From Silurus meridionalis (Eukaryota > Chordata > Actinopteri > Siluriformes > Siluridae): a stretch of DNA of 64,000 nt. The position numbers and the translations under genes are program-made. How positions within the stretch are numbered: the stretch's first letter is position 1; each line of letters begins with the position of its first letter. The notes below the pieces were generated by a model. That model worked only from the letters and a program-made list of their open reading frames with translations, did not search any database and had not been told where the DNA came from. Shown one piece after another: positions 22,906-34,962 of this stretch. Location: NCBI RefSeq assembly GCF_014805685.1, contig NC_060906.1:17798664-17862663 (forward strand). The letters run 5' to 3'.

Positions 22906-23311
22906 CCAATCAGAGAATGGAAAAATGCTGACACTATTCTGGGCCATCTAGCTGCCCTGTGAGGCAAATATGAAATTGGATTGGTTAAAGAATCAGAGCT
23001 AATTATTAAGAGACTATGGTGAAAGAGCCAGCACTACAGACTCTGAAGGCCTTGGGCAGATTAGATTGACATGGCAGCACATAGAGGCTGAAATCTGATT
23101 GACAAAAATTCTAACATCCACAAACACGTACTGGAAGCAGTGCAGCCAAGAGAAACTCTACAAAATAAAGGGAATAGATGGTTGGGAATAAATTAATACA
23201 ATTTTATGAAAGAAATATTAGAATTTAGGTTGTAAATGTAGGTCAGTTCTTCTGATAGTGTTTAGGCCGAGCAGAGAGGGCTTTGCTGGCTCTGACTGCC
23301 CGACACTGGAA
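22906..23311. mobile_element. Fragment of the DNA element also seen at 52633-53605
   Basis: Similar to 53244-53605, including CCATCTAGCTGCCCTGTGAG and TTTAGGTTGTAAATGTAGGT, and ending in GCCCGACACTG. The left part of the element is missing. No coding capacity. Confidence 0.65.
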
Positions 23312-23524
23312 TATTGTGATTGCATCATGAAAAGCTTTAGTCCTCCAATCCAGATCAATCAGTGTTGTGTGGTCTGTGTAAAGAACCAGGATGGGATCCT
23401 AACTGGAACAATCTAGCACCAGACTAAAGCTAGAACTTCAAAAAGTGTTGTCCCTATGATCTTTAGTTGGTAGTAACTTAACATGGTAGACTTTTAGACA
23501 TATTGTAAAGATATAGAGTAAGAG

Positions 23525-23675
23525 CCTTTAATTGTCACATCTATTATGGCACAATTCTTTCTTCAGGGTTTAGGGTCAGCCGTAATACAGCACTCCTGGA
23601 GCAGAGAGGGTTAACGGTTTGGCAGTGCTGGAGCTTGAAACCCCCAACCTTCAGATCAGTAACCCAGTTCATGAC
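23525..23675 (-). mobile_element. tRNA-derived SINE
   Basis: On the minus strand it reads CTGGGTTACTGATCTGAAGG, a tRNA-like B-box region, CGTTAACCCTCT, CTCCAGGAG, GGCTGACCCT and an ATTAAAGGCT tail. The same blocks occur in the same order at 48851-49099. The A-box end is not clearly present. Confidence 0.75.
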
Positions 23676-24620
23676 AAAAGAAATTGTGAAGTGCAACTAC
23701 AAAAAAAAAGGAGGATGAAGTAAAAAAAAAAAAAAAAAGAAGTGAACAAAAAGAAACTATATTTCCAAAACAGAAACAAAAAGAACATGCAGTCAAATGG
23801 CAAACTAAACTGATCCTGTTCACAGGTGAGGGTCGTGGGAAAGTGTAGTGTAGCACACAATCCCTGATCATCCAGGATGTCAAACAGCACTTCTTTTAGG
23901 GGGATTTGTGAAATAGTGGAGATTGAAAATCTCTTACAATGCTCCACAGTTTTTTTTCACACTACTGGAAAAAAAACCCAAGTACAAAGGTGTGGAAATG
24001 TCTGTCACATACAAACCCACAAGAGAAGCGAAATAGCTGGAAGAGATCTTGTGTGAAAGTTCTGTGTGAAAATCACCTGACACGACATACACCACCGCTC
24101 ACACTTTGATCCTGTGAGGTTATTTATAACACAGCAGGTCTTCTGAACCAACTGCATGCAATTTGCAGCATGTATATGAGCTTTCAGACCATTTCTCTTT
24201 ATCTCCTAAACATTTCATATGTGAAATACTGAACCACATGCAATGCACATGTCTCTCAGCAGGATGTTTTGCATTTAAACACATACAGTATCTCATTCAA
24301 AGGCCTTTAAAAGATGCTTCTTTTTTTTTAAATCTAAATGAATAACTGGTGTAATATTTTATTATAACACATCCTATTATTATACTGAAATAGTTTAATT
24401 TACCTTTTTTAAAAAGTAATATAAAAAGCAAGGATTTTGAAAAGACAATGTCATGTGACTGTCTGAAGGATTCAGATTGTCCTGCATGTTGTGGCTGTTT
24501 TGAACTACAAAAGCAAAGCAGGGTCATACTCTTATATATGTAATAAAAAAATAATAAATACATTTGTTTGAACATCTTGAATTGTATATGAATATTTTTT
24601 TATAGCCGAGATATTTTATT
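23676..24620. other. Intergenic, no gene recognised
   Basis: AT-rich DNA with A-rich tracts near 23701 and 23720. No exon, RNA gene or mobile-element end recognised. Confidence 0.5.
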
Positions 24621-24685
24621 TTCTAAAGCGCCATTTTATGCTGCGCTCGTTACACCACTAGGGGAGCTCACGCGCCTGCCTGCGT

Positions 24686-24699
24686 GTCGTTATGGAAAC
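24686..24699 (+). promoter_or_regulatory. tcte1: X-box (RFX site) of tcte1 copy 1
   Basis: GTCGTTATGGAAAC fits the ciliary X-box consensus RYYNYYATRRNRAC at every position. It lies about 85 bp before the splice donor of the first noncoding exon (donor at 24784), where RFX factors would act on a ciliary gene. The equivalent site precedes copy 2. Confidence 0.75.
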
Positions 24700-24783
24700 G
24701 TGTCACGCAAAACTAAGCGGAGACGCTAACGGGTAACTACTGCACCTGGAACTCCTGCTGAGGTTCAGAACATTCTATCAGAG
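24700..24783 (+). other. tcte1: Noncoding first exon of tcte1 copy 1
   Basis: Sequence with a clear counterpart at 32795-32893 (CTAAGCGGAGACGCTAACG, then CTGCTGAGGTTCAG, then CTATCAGAG followed by a GTACAG donor). The transcription start is not visible, so the left edge is approximate. It should splice to the acceptor before 26309. Confidence 0.6.
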
Positions 24784-24886
24784 GTACAGTTTCATCTAAA
24801 ATACATTTCAGTCTAATTGTTTTACATTCTGCAAAGCGTGTTTACTTTCTGCTTCGATATATAACCTAGATAATTAATTCATCCAG

Positions 24887-25051
24887 TCCATCTGTCTGTC
24901 TGTCTGTCCGTCCGTCTGTCTGTCTGTCTGTTTGTCTGCCTGCCTGCCTGTCTGTCTGTCTGTTTGTCTGCCTGCCTGCCTGCCTGTCTGTCTGTCTGTC
25001 TGTCTGTCTGTCTGCCTGCCTGCCTGTCTGTCTGTCTGTCTGTCTGTCTGT

Positions 25052-25084
<33 letters not shown>

Positions 25085-25124
25085 TGTATGTCTGCCTGTC
25101 TGCCTGTCTGTCTGTCTGTCTGCC

Positions 25125-25155
<31 letters not shown>

Positions 25156-25170
25156 GTATCTGTGTATCTT
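24887..25170. repeat. (CTGT)n/(CTGC)n tetranucleotide array
   Basis: Nearly 300 bp of CTGT units interspersed with CTGC blocks, in the 5' UTR intron of tcte1 copy 1. The long cysteine-rich or RQTD open frames it yields on both strands are artefacts. Copy 2 has a much shorter related tract (34878-34922). Confidence 0.97.
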
Positions 25171-26332
25171 TCTGCTTGCTCATTTGTCTGTCTATCTATC
25201 TGTGTCTGTGTATATGTGTCTGTCTACACTCAGGAAAATAAATTGTTTAATTTAATAAACTTTTTATGTCAACAGGTTGTATGGAGCTGAGTTCATTTTC
25301 ATACATTGTAAGTAGCATTGTTCAGTTCAGTAAACTTCAGTTCACTTTACAATGTGAGTTCTTAATCAGTTCAGTTAATACATTTTTAACCTAAAATTCA
25401 TATTTTTACATTCAGTAAAAACAAATGATCCAGTTTCATTGATACAAGATTATTTACTGTATAATGCATTCAATAAACAACTGGTTTCACTAAGTAAGAC
25501 TGAATAAGTTTTGCTAAATCTTCACTGTGTTAAAACTGACTTCAAATATCAAAATCCAAAACTTTACTCTCCTTCTTCAAAAAAAGAACAATCAATAAAC
25601 TTTAGTTAAGCATTGTGCCTAAAATACTCACATACAGGTTTGATATTAATCCCTATTTAAAATATGTGGAAATGTATTTTTCTAATCTCTATCTCCTTTA
25701 AATTGGAGGAAAAATAAAATGTTAGCTAAGAATGGAATATTTCAAATGTGTTTCATAACACAACCAACAATGAGGGGAAAAAAAGCAAAAATCTGTGTTG
25801 TAAAAGAGCAAGTATTTTTGAAGCCTTTAATGATGGTGATATCTTTGATATCTTTGATTTTCATTCTTGTGAACCTTTTACATATAAGATTTAAAAAAAT
25901 GATGAATTCAACAGAATATACTTGTTCCATAGCTGAAAAGATGCTTATGATCTTCTGTCACTATTCCTTTCTTTTTGAGAACCGGGGTTGAGAAGTGATC
26001 AAGCTGACCCAAATTTGGACACAAAAAAACCCCTTTTGTAATTCTGCTGAATTTCACAGATGACAGTTGTTTAAAAATAACATTAATCTAAGTTGCTCTG
26101 GAAAAGGTTATCTGTATCTGTTACACACAAATATACAAAATCAATAAACACACAACTACAAAATTGTTACAGATAAATATAAACCTGAATTACGTTTAAA
26201 GGATTTCAATACATAATTAAAGTTACATATACCCATCCAAGTAGCTCATCACAGGAAACGATAAAAGACTTGCACATGTGTTTAAAACGAGTTGTCATTC
26301 TGTCACAGACATACACAACAACAGTGATTAAT

Positions 26333-28749
26333 ATGAAGAAGTCTAGACTCTGGGTAGACCATGGAAAGATGCGCAGAATTAGAGCTGAGGATCTGGAGTG
26401 GTCTTTAGTTTTGGTGCCTTCACTGACACAACTTTGTCTTGATCACATTGTACAACATTTTGAAGGTAATCTTATTATTAGTTTTTGAAGACCCACTGGA
26501 CAGAACAATGCTTAATAATTTTTCGCATTCTTTTAAAAATTTTTTTTTTTTTGCTTATGCTCTGATTCATTACAGATAATCCCATTCTTGAGGAACTTCC
26601 ACCCAAACATAAGGCTTCTGTCCTGCTAAAGCTGCCTACAACTCTGCCTCTGACCACAACAGCAAACCTGATCTGTGATGAGGATTACTGGAAGCGTTGC
26701 TGTCTGAAACGCTGGAGATTGTGCGATGTGTCTGAATATGGCAACAGCTGGAAGCGGATGTTCTTCGAATGTCATCTAGAGAACATAATTGAACATTATG
26801 TCCCAGACGTGACTGACAACAATTCGGTTCTTGAGCTCGTGCCGCTGTGCAGAGACTTTGTGAAGAGACTGAGGATCTCTCAGCTCCTTCCACCAGTTAA
26901 GGAACCAGAGGTATTTGAGGAGAACGACAGTGTGGATTCGGTCAGCAACCCTGAGGAGGCCTCATTGGATCATTTTGATTTCCGAATTCTGCTGGACAAA
27001 TTGACTAACCTGAATGAGCTGCAGTTGGTTTACGGTGTAAAAAACTGTGGCATGAACTTTGAGTGGCCTCTTTTTCAGTTTACCCTCCGTGATTGTCAGT
27101 CATTGGCTGAGGCTGTGAAATCCTGCAAATCCTTGAAGGTTTAAATCTATTTCCAGCTTTTCTCTTTAAATGACATTTCATCACTTGGTTTCAGTGAAGG
27201 CATAAATTACATATTCTAATGTACACTCTCAACATTGTTTAGCACTAAAAGACAGGTCCATATTACAGGCATAGATGCTGATGATCTCATTCTGCACATG
27301 AGCTATAAATCCACAGAGCTATAAGTCCAAGCTAAATTACTGCAAGGTATGTTTGCTTCTGAGTAGTATGAGACCATGGAGTAGTGGCTTCTGCACACAC
27401 TGTTGCATTTCTGTAAAATGTCTATCAATGTTGCAGAAGTGGGCCGGGCACAATGCATTTAGAATTAGATTTGATCAGCCAGAGCTTGATTGGATCTTAT
27501 ATAGGCATAGATTCTGTACTATGCTTTCTTCATGCTAATGCTAGTGATAATGTCCCCACAAACAGAACCGTTTATTTTGGAAAAAAATGTTTTATCACAT
27601 TAATAGCATATACAACTCATTTCAAACCTGGGTGCATATTTCGCTCCCAAACCACGTCTCAGCTTTTACACCTACTTCATTACTAAATTATGTTACAGTT
27701 AATGTACGATCTCCTGCTTTGGGCTCTGTCCTGTGACTCTTCCCTTATGTGTTTACTCTGTTTGCACTTTGTATCTTACAGGTTCTCCGAATAAATCGAA
27801 GCCTGATGGACGATCAGAAGTGTCGCCTGCTGGTTAACCACCTTCTGGATCATCCATCCTTGCTGGAGCTCGACTTGTCACACAATATTATAGGAGATGG
27901 AGGGGCAAGAGCCATCAGCAAACTCCTCAACCACAGCCGTCTAGAGGTGCTAAACATTTATGACAATCGGATCAGTGGACCAGGAGCCCAAGCCTTAGCC
28001 CACGCCCTCTCTAAAAACACCTCTCTTGTCTCATTCAACTTGAGACTGAACCAGCTGGGGGATGAAGGTGGTCAGGCTATAGCTCAAGCCTTGCTAAAAA
28101 ATCAGACTCTGGTAAACCTACATTTAGGAGCCAATGAGATGACGGAGCCCACAGCCTCAGCATTCTCACAGGTCTTAGTATGTAACATGGCACTAAAGAA
28201 TCTCAACCTGTCCTGCAACAAAATGGGAATGGTGAGTTCTGTACATCAGATCTTCTTGTGTTTCTTTTCAAATGCAGGCGTTCATGTTTGACACTGGTTT
28301 TTGGGACTTTCTAAAATACAATACAATGTGGGATTGATTAGTGTTTTCTTCCGGAAACAGTACAGAGGACATTGTGGCATGTCAAAATGGATTCAAAAGT
28401 CTGACAGCACATTGAAAATCTGTAATTTTTGTACATTTTTAATAAAAGCATTTTAATACCCATGAATGTTTGGACCCAATGTTATAATCACAGCTATGTA
28501 AGTTAAACTTGTACGCATCCCATTATTTATAAAACATCTGGCACTCTTCTTCTTCTTCATGCTATTTAGGATGGAGGGAATGTCCTGGAAGAAGGGATGT
28601 CGCACAACAGCACCCTGTTGGAGTTTGATATTCGCCTCACTGAAATGAGCTTGGAGAGTGAGCGCTGCATCCGCGAGGTCCTGTGCACCAATCAGGACAA
28701 AGTCCAGCGCGAAGACACACGGGACAAACCAAACAGACCAGCAAATTAG
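26333..28749 (+). CDS. tcte1: TCTE1 / dynein regulatory complex subunit 5, copy 1 (intact)
   Basis: A leucine-rich-repeat subunit of the nexin-dynein regulatory complex, which links outer doublets in motile cilia and sperm flagella. Coding exons: 26333-26465, 26576-27138, 27782-28231, 28570-28749 (TAG). Phases close exactly, giving 441 residues. The exon before the ATG begins at 26309 after an acceptor, so the 5' UTR is spliced. Exon 2 carries the family signature YWKRCC, YGNSWKRMFFE and YGVKNCGMNFEWPLF. Exon 3 encodes LRRs such as LLELDLSHNIIGDGGARAI and LVNLHLGANEMTEPTA. The order and sequence follow mammalian TCTE1, which is somewhat longer. ATG 26333 starts MKKSRLW and is the first Met in the exon. 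A second, nearly identical copy lies about 8.6 kb downstream. Confidence 0.93.
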
Positions 28750-28809
28750 CGCTTGTGCTGGTATGAATGAATGACAAACACACGATTTGTCAAATGTTTA
28801 CTGTATATA

Positions 28810-29530
28810 TTGAATAGTTACCTTTCCTAATTGTAAGATAGATAGATAGAAGAAAAAGAAATCACAGAAGTGATTATTATAATACATGAAAATGGCACAG
28901 GAGAATCTCACTTTAGTAATTCTCTCATTATAGATTCACAATAAATAAATAAATAAATACATACATATTAACATAGAGCACTGTTGTTTTGTTTTTTTCC
29001 CCTGTATTCTTAGTTATAATATATTTGATGGTGCTTATATCAGTTTGCATTTTTAAAACAGGTCCTATAACTTTTTTTTTTAAATCTTTTAATTTATTTA
29101 TAGATTTAAACAGAATTCTGTACTGCAGGTTTGTAATCTAAGATTAAGTCTAATTTTATTGTACCCTATCAGGTAAAATGTATGTCTTAGTAGTTTTGTT
29201 TCTCAGAATACTGGAGGTCTGTTGTGTTTCTGGGGAAAAATAAAGTCGCAATCAAACAAATTATTGCTTGTGCTGATTTGGAGTAATAGAAATATCTATA
29301 ATTTATACTATTCGTTCATGGTTGCAAATAGCTAATAGTATCTACAGTAATTATACATATAAAACATGGCACAGAAAGCATAGCATTTGACTTGATTTCA
29401 ATTATTCTGATATTACAGACAAACCACTTTTTTGTCCTACCTGTATGTTTAATGGTCACATGCTCAGGTGGGGTGATTTTATCACCTTGTGTTGTTAAAA
29501 CAGATCATAACAAAATAGCATGAAACTTTT
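28810..29530 (-). pseudogene. Relic of TIM-receptor stalk exons, downstream of tcte1 copy 1
   Basis: Resembles the intact TIM gene at about 43140-43900 over three exons and the introns between them. On the minus strand one exon still reads ETQQTSSILRNKTTKTYI (about 29173-29231); the outer two (about 29425-29512 and 28990-29055) match the GPxLTTQ...PEHVTTKHT type. The first outer exon has lost its AG acceptor (ATCTG where the intact gene has AG-GACCTG). No IgV or membrane exon accompanies them, so this cannot encode a receptor. Confidence 0.8.
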
Positions 29531-29544
29531 CAGTGGAATGTTTT

Positions 29545-29983
29545 GTTCTAATATAAAATATATGGAATTATATACATAACAAAAAAGTGTGAAACAACTA
29601 AAAAATGTCATATTCTAGGTTCTTCAAAGTAGCCACCTTTTGCTTTGATTACTGCTTTGCACACTCTTGGCATTCTCTTGATGAGCTTCAAGAGGTAGTC
29701 ACCTGAAATGGTCTTCCAACAGTCTTGAAGGAGTTCCCCGAGAGATGCTTGGCACTTGTTGGCCCTTTTGCCTTCACTCTGCGGTCCAGCTCACCCCTAA
29801 ACCATCTCGATTGGGTTCAGGTCCGGTGACTGTGGAGGCCAGGTCATCTGGCGCAGCACCCCATCACTCTCCTTCTTGGTCAAATAGCCCTTGATGCCTT
29901 CAGTGTGACTCCACAATTTTCATAGTCATGAAAATAAAGAAGACTCTTTGAATGAGAAGGTGTGTCCAAACTTTTGGTCTGTA

Positions 29984-29988
<5 letters not shown>
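29545..29988 (-). mobile_element. Internally deleted Tc1-like transposon, copy B
   Basis: Same family as 11269-11828, reversed: the transposase 3' remnant and the terminal repeat ending GGTCTGTACTGTA are present, but the other terminal repeat is missing. Confidence 0.85.

Positions 29989-30046
<58 letters not shown>
29985..30046. repeat. (TA)n microsatellite
   Basis: About 30 TA units adjoining the end of the Tc1-like copy. Confidence 0.97.
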
Positions 30047-30047
<1 letters not shown>

Positions 30048-30286
30048 GCTTCCAGGCATCGTATAATGTGAATATCTAAGCTATTTGCATAAGTGAGTCG
30101 GACGCAGTTGGCAGGTGACAGTGCAGCTTCTTTGAAGAAGTGACTATGTAATACTATCCACTTCTGACCTTGTATCCAATAGGCCGATAGTTATGATTCC
30201 AGCAGTTGTCACTTTATTGGTAAGAGTATAAGTTTCTCCCAGGCAAAAAGATTTCAAAGCCGACTGGGGTTTCAAGATGTGCCTTT

Positions 30287-31330
30287 CAAGCTACACTGCC
30301 TTCAGAATGTATTCAGACACCCTTCCCTTTTTTCTTTTTTCTTTTTCAATTTTGTTATGTTGCAGCCTGATGCTAAAATCGTTCAAATTCATGTTTCTCA
30401 TTAATCTACACTCAGCACCCCGTAATGACAAAGTGAAAACAGAATTCAAGAAATCTTTGCAAATGAATAAAATATGAAAAACTGAAATATATGTAAATAA
30501 ACATGCAACAACACTTGAAATTTACCTAAGGTGCCTCCTATTTCTTTTGATTGTTGCTGAAATGTGTTTACACCTGGATGTTTTATTTTACCTGTGGTTA
30601 ATTAGATTAATTGGACAATGATTTGGACATGTCTTTAGAAGACCTTACAGCTGACAACCAGTGGTACCCAGATATATTTATTCTCTGTCAGAGAAGTCTG
30701 GCAGAACTCTTAATGGAGGAATCGCCACCAAAAAGCCATACCTTCAAAATGGAAACAGAAAAGGCAGCAGGTGCTCTGTACTGATGAGTCTGGAAATATT
30801 TGGCTGAAGAAAAGGCAAGTTGCTTGCCAAAGGGCAGGAGAGCAGTGCAATAGTAAGTGTCTGCAGGCAACAACAAAGCATGATGGACAGCGTTTCTACA
30901 GATGGAGATTTGTTCAGGAATAATGCTGAGAAAAACTGGCAGATACTTATCCATCATGCAATACCATCAGATTGGCACCGAATTTATTATGCAGCAAGAC
31001 AAGGACCCCAAACATACAGCAAATGTAATTAAGAACTATCTTTAGCATAGAGAAGAACAAGGAGTCCTGAAAGTGATGGTTTGGTCTCCACAGAGCCCTG
31101 ATCTACATATCAAGTCTGTCTGGGATAACACGAGGAGACAGAAGGATTTAAAGCAGCCTACATCCACAGAAGATCTGTGGTCAGTTTCCCAAGGTGTTTG
31201 GAACAACCTACCTGCCGAGTTTCTTCAAAAACTGTGTGCAAGTGTTTCTAGAGGAATTGATATCAGTCACAACAAATTTTTATTTGATTTGATTTTGTTA
31301 ATTTGCTTTACATTTTATTAATTAATAAAT
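30287..31330 (+). mobile_element. Degenerate Tc1-like element
   Basis: Begins CACTGCCTTCAGAATGTATTC followed by TGTTGCAGCCTGATGCTAAA and TAATGACAAAGTGAAAACAG, end sequences shared by a widespread fish Tc1-like group. Downstream, a transposase remnant reads WSPQSPDL, then SVWDNTRRQKDLKQP and DLWSVSQGVWNNLP. Many frame changes; inactive. The right end is uncertain. Confidence 0.6.
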
Positions 31331-32735
31331 ATAAACTATGAGTTTTAAAGCATTCTCAGTTTACAGATTTTGAATGAATTGTAATTGTTCTGTTTTCACT
31401 TTCGTCACTGAAAGAATTAATCAAATTGAACTTAAAATAAACTTAAAATACATGAGTTTGTAATCCAATTTGTAATGTCCAAGAAATGGAAATCAACATC
31501 AATCAAAAAGTTCGAATAAATTTGTGTGGATTTAATAACTGTTTTTTCATTCCACAATGGCTGACAACTGATTTGGTTGCAGATGTATTTACGTGACATT
31601 CACAAGAAGGACTTTTTAAGAAAAGCTGGAAAAGTTGTAAGGAAAAGTCAGCAAAAATCGGTTCTTACGCTTTTTTTTTTTATAAACCATTTACACTTTT
31701 GCATTTACTTTCCCATATGATTTGTAAAAAACAAAACAAAAAAACCCACACTATTTGTCTTAATTTCAAATCCCCAGGAAAAACACAATGCACGGTGGGG
31801 AAAAAAGCACGGAAACCCGGGGTCATATGGATGCTTTTGCTAGAGATGTATGTGAGAGGTGCAGCTGTGGCTGCAGTGAAAAGAGACTGGTTGATTTGTG
31901 TTTATTGCTTTAGTAATGACATTCACTCTCACTGTATGAGATTCCTGTCTGTGTTGCTGCACTCAGTTATGCTGTGTTTCTGTATAATATTGGTGGTTTC
32001 TATAGCAGGTGCATCATAATGATAGACTGATTCAGGTAGGACACTACTGAAGGCCTTGGTGTGTAATGCATGGACAACAGTGTAAGGGAATGAGAAAATG
32101 AAAATAATCATCATGAAATATCATTACTTGTGGACAAGGCATTGAATGGTGTTCAACACATGACAGGAAAGCATTTCTTTACTCAATGACCTTTAGCGAT
32201 GATCCGTAAAGACCTTGATACTGCATCTCGATTAAGCAAGGCAATATGAAATCCTGGCTGATGGAGATCAGCTTGAGATAAGGGACGATAAACGACCTTA
32301 TTAAATGAATCCGCCATGTCCTCTCCCAACGCAAGCGTCTGTTACGTTTGCATTTCGTCTGAACGAACAACAAAGCTGGAAGTGAAATAAAGTAAACGTG
32401 GATGGCTGACTTCCTACCAAACTACCTCATCATTGTGTTCCACATCACTTTCCATAACAGACTCGTTCAAGTCAACCGGAAACTCAAAAACAGTGTCACG
32501 TAACTCTGGTGTACGTCACAACCCTAAACGTCATGACGTCAAACACCTTCTTTATTTACAATCTTGTCATACTACTTATTATACCTAATGGCCACGCCCC
32601 TTTTCAACGCTAAACCATAATACAAGTGCCGGACACAATTTGTATTTTTTCCCCTACATTTGAAAAGCTTTTTATATTTGTTTACAACTATATTTAAATG
32701 ATCTGGTAATACTTATAGGCATTTTTCTTTTCTAA
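31331..32735. other. Intergenic, no gene recognised
   Basis: AT-rich DNA upstream of the tcte1 copy 2 promoter. No exon or mobile-element end recognised. Confidence 0.5.
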
Positions 32736-32780
32736 TGCGCATTTTCTATGTACTGAGGTAGCTCGCGCGATAGCTTGTAT

Positions 32781-32794
32781 GTCGCCATGGAAAC
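32781..32794 (+). promoter_or_regulatory. tcte1: X-box (RFX site) of tcte1 copy 2
   Basis: GTCGCCATGGAAAC fits the RYYNYYATRRNRAC consensus at every position. Its placement relative to the noncoding exon donor (32894) matches copy 1, although the surrounding promoter has diverged. Confidence 0.78.
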
Positions 32795-32893
32795 GTGTCA
32801 CGTGCCTATGGAGCTCAGCCTAAGCGGAGACGCTAACGATTAGCTGGTGCACCTGTAACTTCTGCTGAGGTTCAGGAGAAAAGTCTATCAGAG
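32795..32893 (+). other. tcte1: Noncoding first exon of tcte1 copy 2
   Basis: Counterpart of 24700-24783, ending CTATCAGAG before a GTACAG donor; expected to splice to the acceptor before 34939. The left edge is approximate. Confidence 0.6.
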
Positions 32894-32944
32894 GTACAGT
32901 TTCATCTAAAATAAATGTCAGTCTCTTTGTTTTACAGTATAAAC

Positions 32945-34192
32945 GGTGCATTCGGAAAGTATTCAGACCCCATTCACTTATTTCCCGTTTATTTTGCAGC
33001 CCGATACTACAGTTGGTCAAACGGATTTATTTTCTCATTAATCTACACTCAGTACGCAAAAACATAATTCTAGATAATAATAAAAACACTTAATATCACA
33101 TGTATAAAAGTATTCAGATTCTTCACTCGGTGCTTAGTTAAAGCCCCTTTCGCATCAATTACAGTGTTTTTTGGATGTACACACCTGGATATAGAGATTT
33201 TCTGCCATTCTTCATGGCAAATTTTCATGCTGGTTCAGTTTGCATGGGGCCCATCAGTTTACAGACACTTTCAGGTGGTCTCTCCAGAGATGTTTATAGA
33301 GTTCGAGTCAGAGCTCCTCCCAGGTCACTCTAGGACATTCACAGAGTTGTCCCTAAGCAAATTGTCCTGGTTGTGTGCTTAGGGTTGTTGTCATGTAGAA
33401 AGGTTAACCTTCAGCCCAGACTGAGGTCGTGAGCTTTGTGGATTTTATTAAGGATATCTCTATACTTTGATATCTCTGTACTTTGCTCCATTCAGCTTGA
33501 CCTCAACACTTACCAACTGCCAAGTCCCTGCTGCAGACAAACACCCCCACTGAATGATGATGCCACCATCATGCTTTACTTTTGGGATGGTTTTTGGGCA
33601 GCATCTGATTATCTCCAGACATAATGTTTAGATTTGAGGCCAAACAATGCAATCTTGGTTTCATCAGACCAAAGAATCCTGTTCCACACAGTATAAGAGT
33701 CCTTCAGGTGCCTGTTGGCAAACTCTAAGCACGCTTCCAGGGGTTTTGCCCTGAGGAGAGGCTTTTGTTTAGCCACTCTGCCATAAAGTCCAGATCAGTG
33801 GAGGACTGTATTGATGGTTGTACTTCTGGAACTTTTTGTTTCATCTCTAAACAGGATCTACAGAGCTCAGTGACCATCAGGTGACCAGCTCTTGGAAGAG
33901 TGTGGGTTGTGCCACACTTTTTCACAGTATTTGTTTCCTTTAAAAGCCTTGTCTCTGAGTACTGCAGGCAATTCCTTTGACTTGGTTTTTGCTCTGATAT
34001 GCATTGTCATTGTCAGCTGTGAGGCCTTCCATGGAGAGGTGTGTATTATTCCAAATAATGTGTAATCAGTAAGCTTTTTCACAGTTGGACTCTAATCAAT
34101 GTGTAATAACATTTCAGCGGTGATCAAGAGAATTGGGAGTCACCTAAAGTAATTGTTGCAAAGGGTCTGAATACTTATGTAAATGTGATATT
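32945..34192. mobile_element. Degenerate Tc1-like element, non-coding
   Basis: Left end GCATTCGGAAAGTATTCAGA pairs with the right end AGGGTCTGAATACTTATG as inverted repeats. The interior resembles the minus strand of a Tc1-type transposase gene (TTTCATCAGACCAAAGAATC, GTCCTTCAGGTGCC) but has no open frame. It occupies most of the tcte1 copy 2 5' UTR intron. Confidence 0.7.
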
Positions 34193-34877
34193 TAATTATT
34201 TTAATAAAAAATTTTTTATAAAAAAATGTATTTATAAAAAAATACACTTTGTATTATATTGATTAAATTGAGTAATCAAATAAATTAGCACAAATTAAAT
34301 TGATTACACAACATTAAATAAATGGAAAAATGTAACTAAAAAGTTTACATTTAATGTAAGTAAGTGTGTGTGTGTGTGTGTGTGTGTGTGTTGTGTTTTT
34401 ACATTATTAAACTATATTTAATTTTCTAAAAATATGATCAAGTTAACTGTTCTTATTTCAGCATACTTTTACGATCTTGCATGTTTCTTGAACGCACACA
34501 TTTGTTATTTATTTATACGTTCATTTTATTGATTCATAAATAAATTCATTCCTTCTGTCCTTCGTTCATTCATTTACTCCCTCGATATGCAGAATTGTCA
34601 GGATTTTCTCCTTTTAAGAGAAATTCTTGAAGTTGGACATAAAATGAAAAAAAAAACAAAAAACATATCGCTTTGCACCTGCGCACTACAAACCGTGTTT
34701 CTGGTATGGATTGAGTAGCCACAGTCACACGCAAGTGCAAGGCAGAGACAAAACAAACGTAGGGTCCCCCACTTATAATGCTCGTGAGAGAAATCCGATT
34801 TTACTATCTTAGCACGTGAAAGAAGAATTGCATTTGGTGCACATATGCGTGTACTGTTACACACCTAATAGATATAT

Positions 34878-34892
34878 TAATCTGTCTGTCTA

Positions 34893-34922
<30 letters not shown>
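34878..34922. repeat. (CTGT)n tract next to a splice acceptor
   Basis: About 11 CTGT-type units end roughly 16 bp before the acceptor of the first coding exon of tcte1 copy 2, taking the place of an ordinary polypyrimidine tract. Copy 1 has unrelated sequence there. Confidence 0.9.
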
Positions 34923-34923
<1 letters not shown>

Positions 34924-34962
34924 TTCATTCTGTCACAGACATACACAACAACAGTGATTAAT

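Noticed and set aside
24866..25290. Long cysteine/leucine-rich and Arg-Gln-Thr-Asp open frames on both strands
   Set aside because: They are read-throughs of a CTGT/CTGC tetranucleotide array, which stays open in several frames because it contains no stop; no start context or homology.
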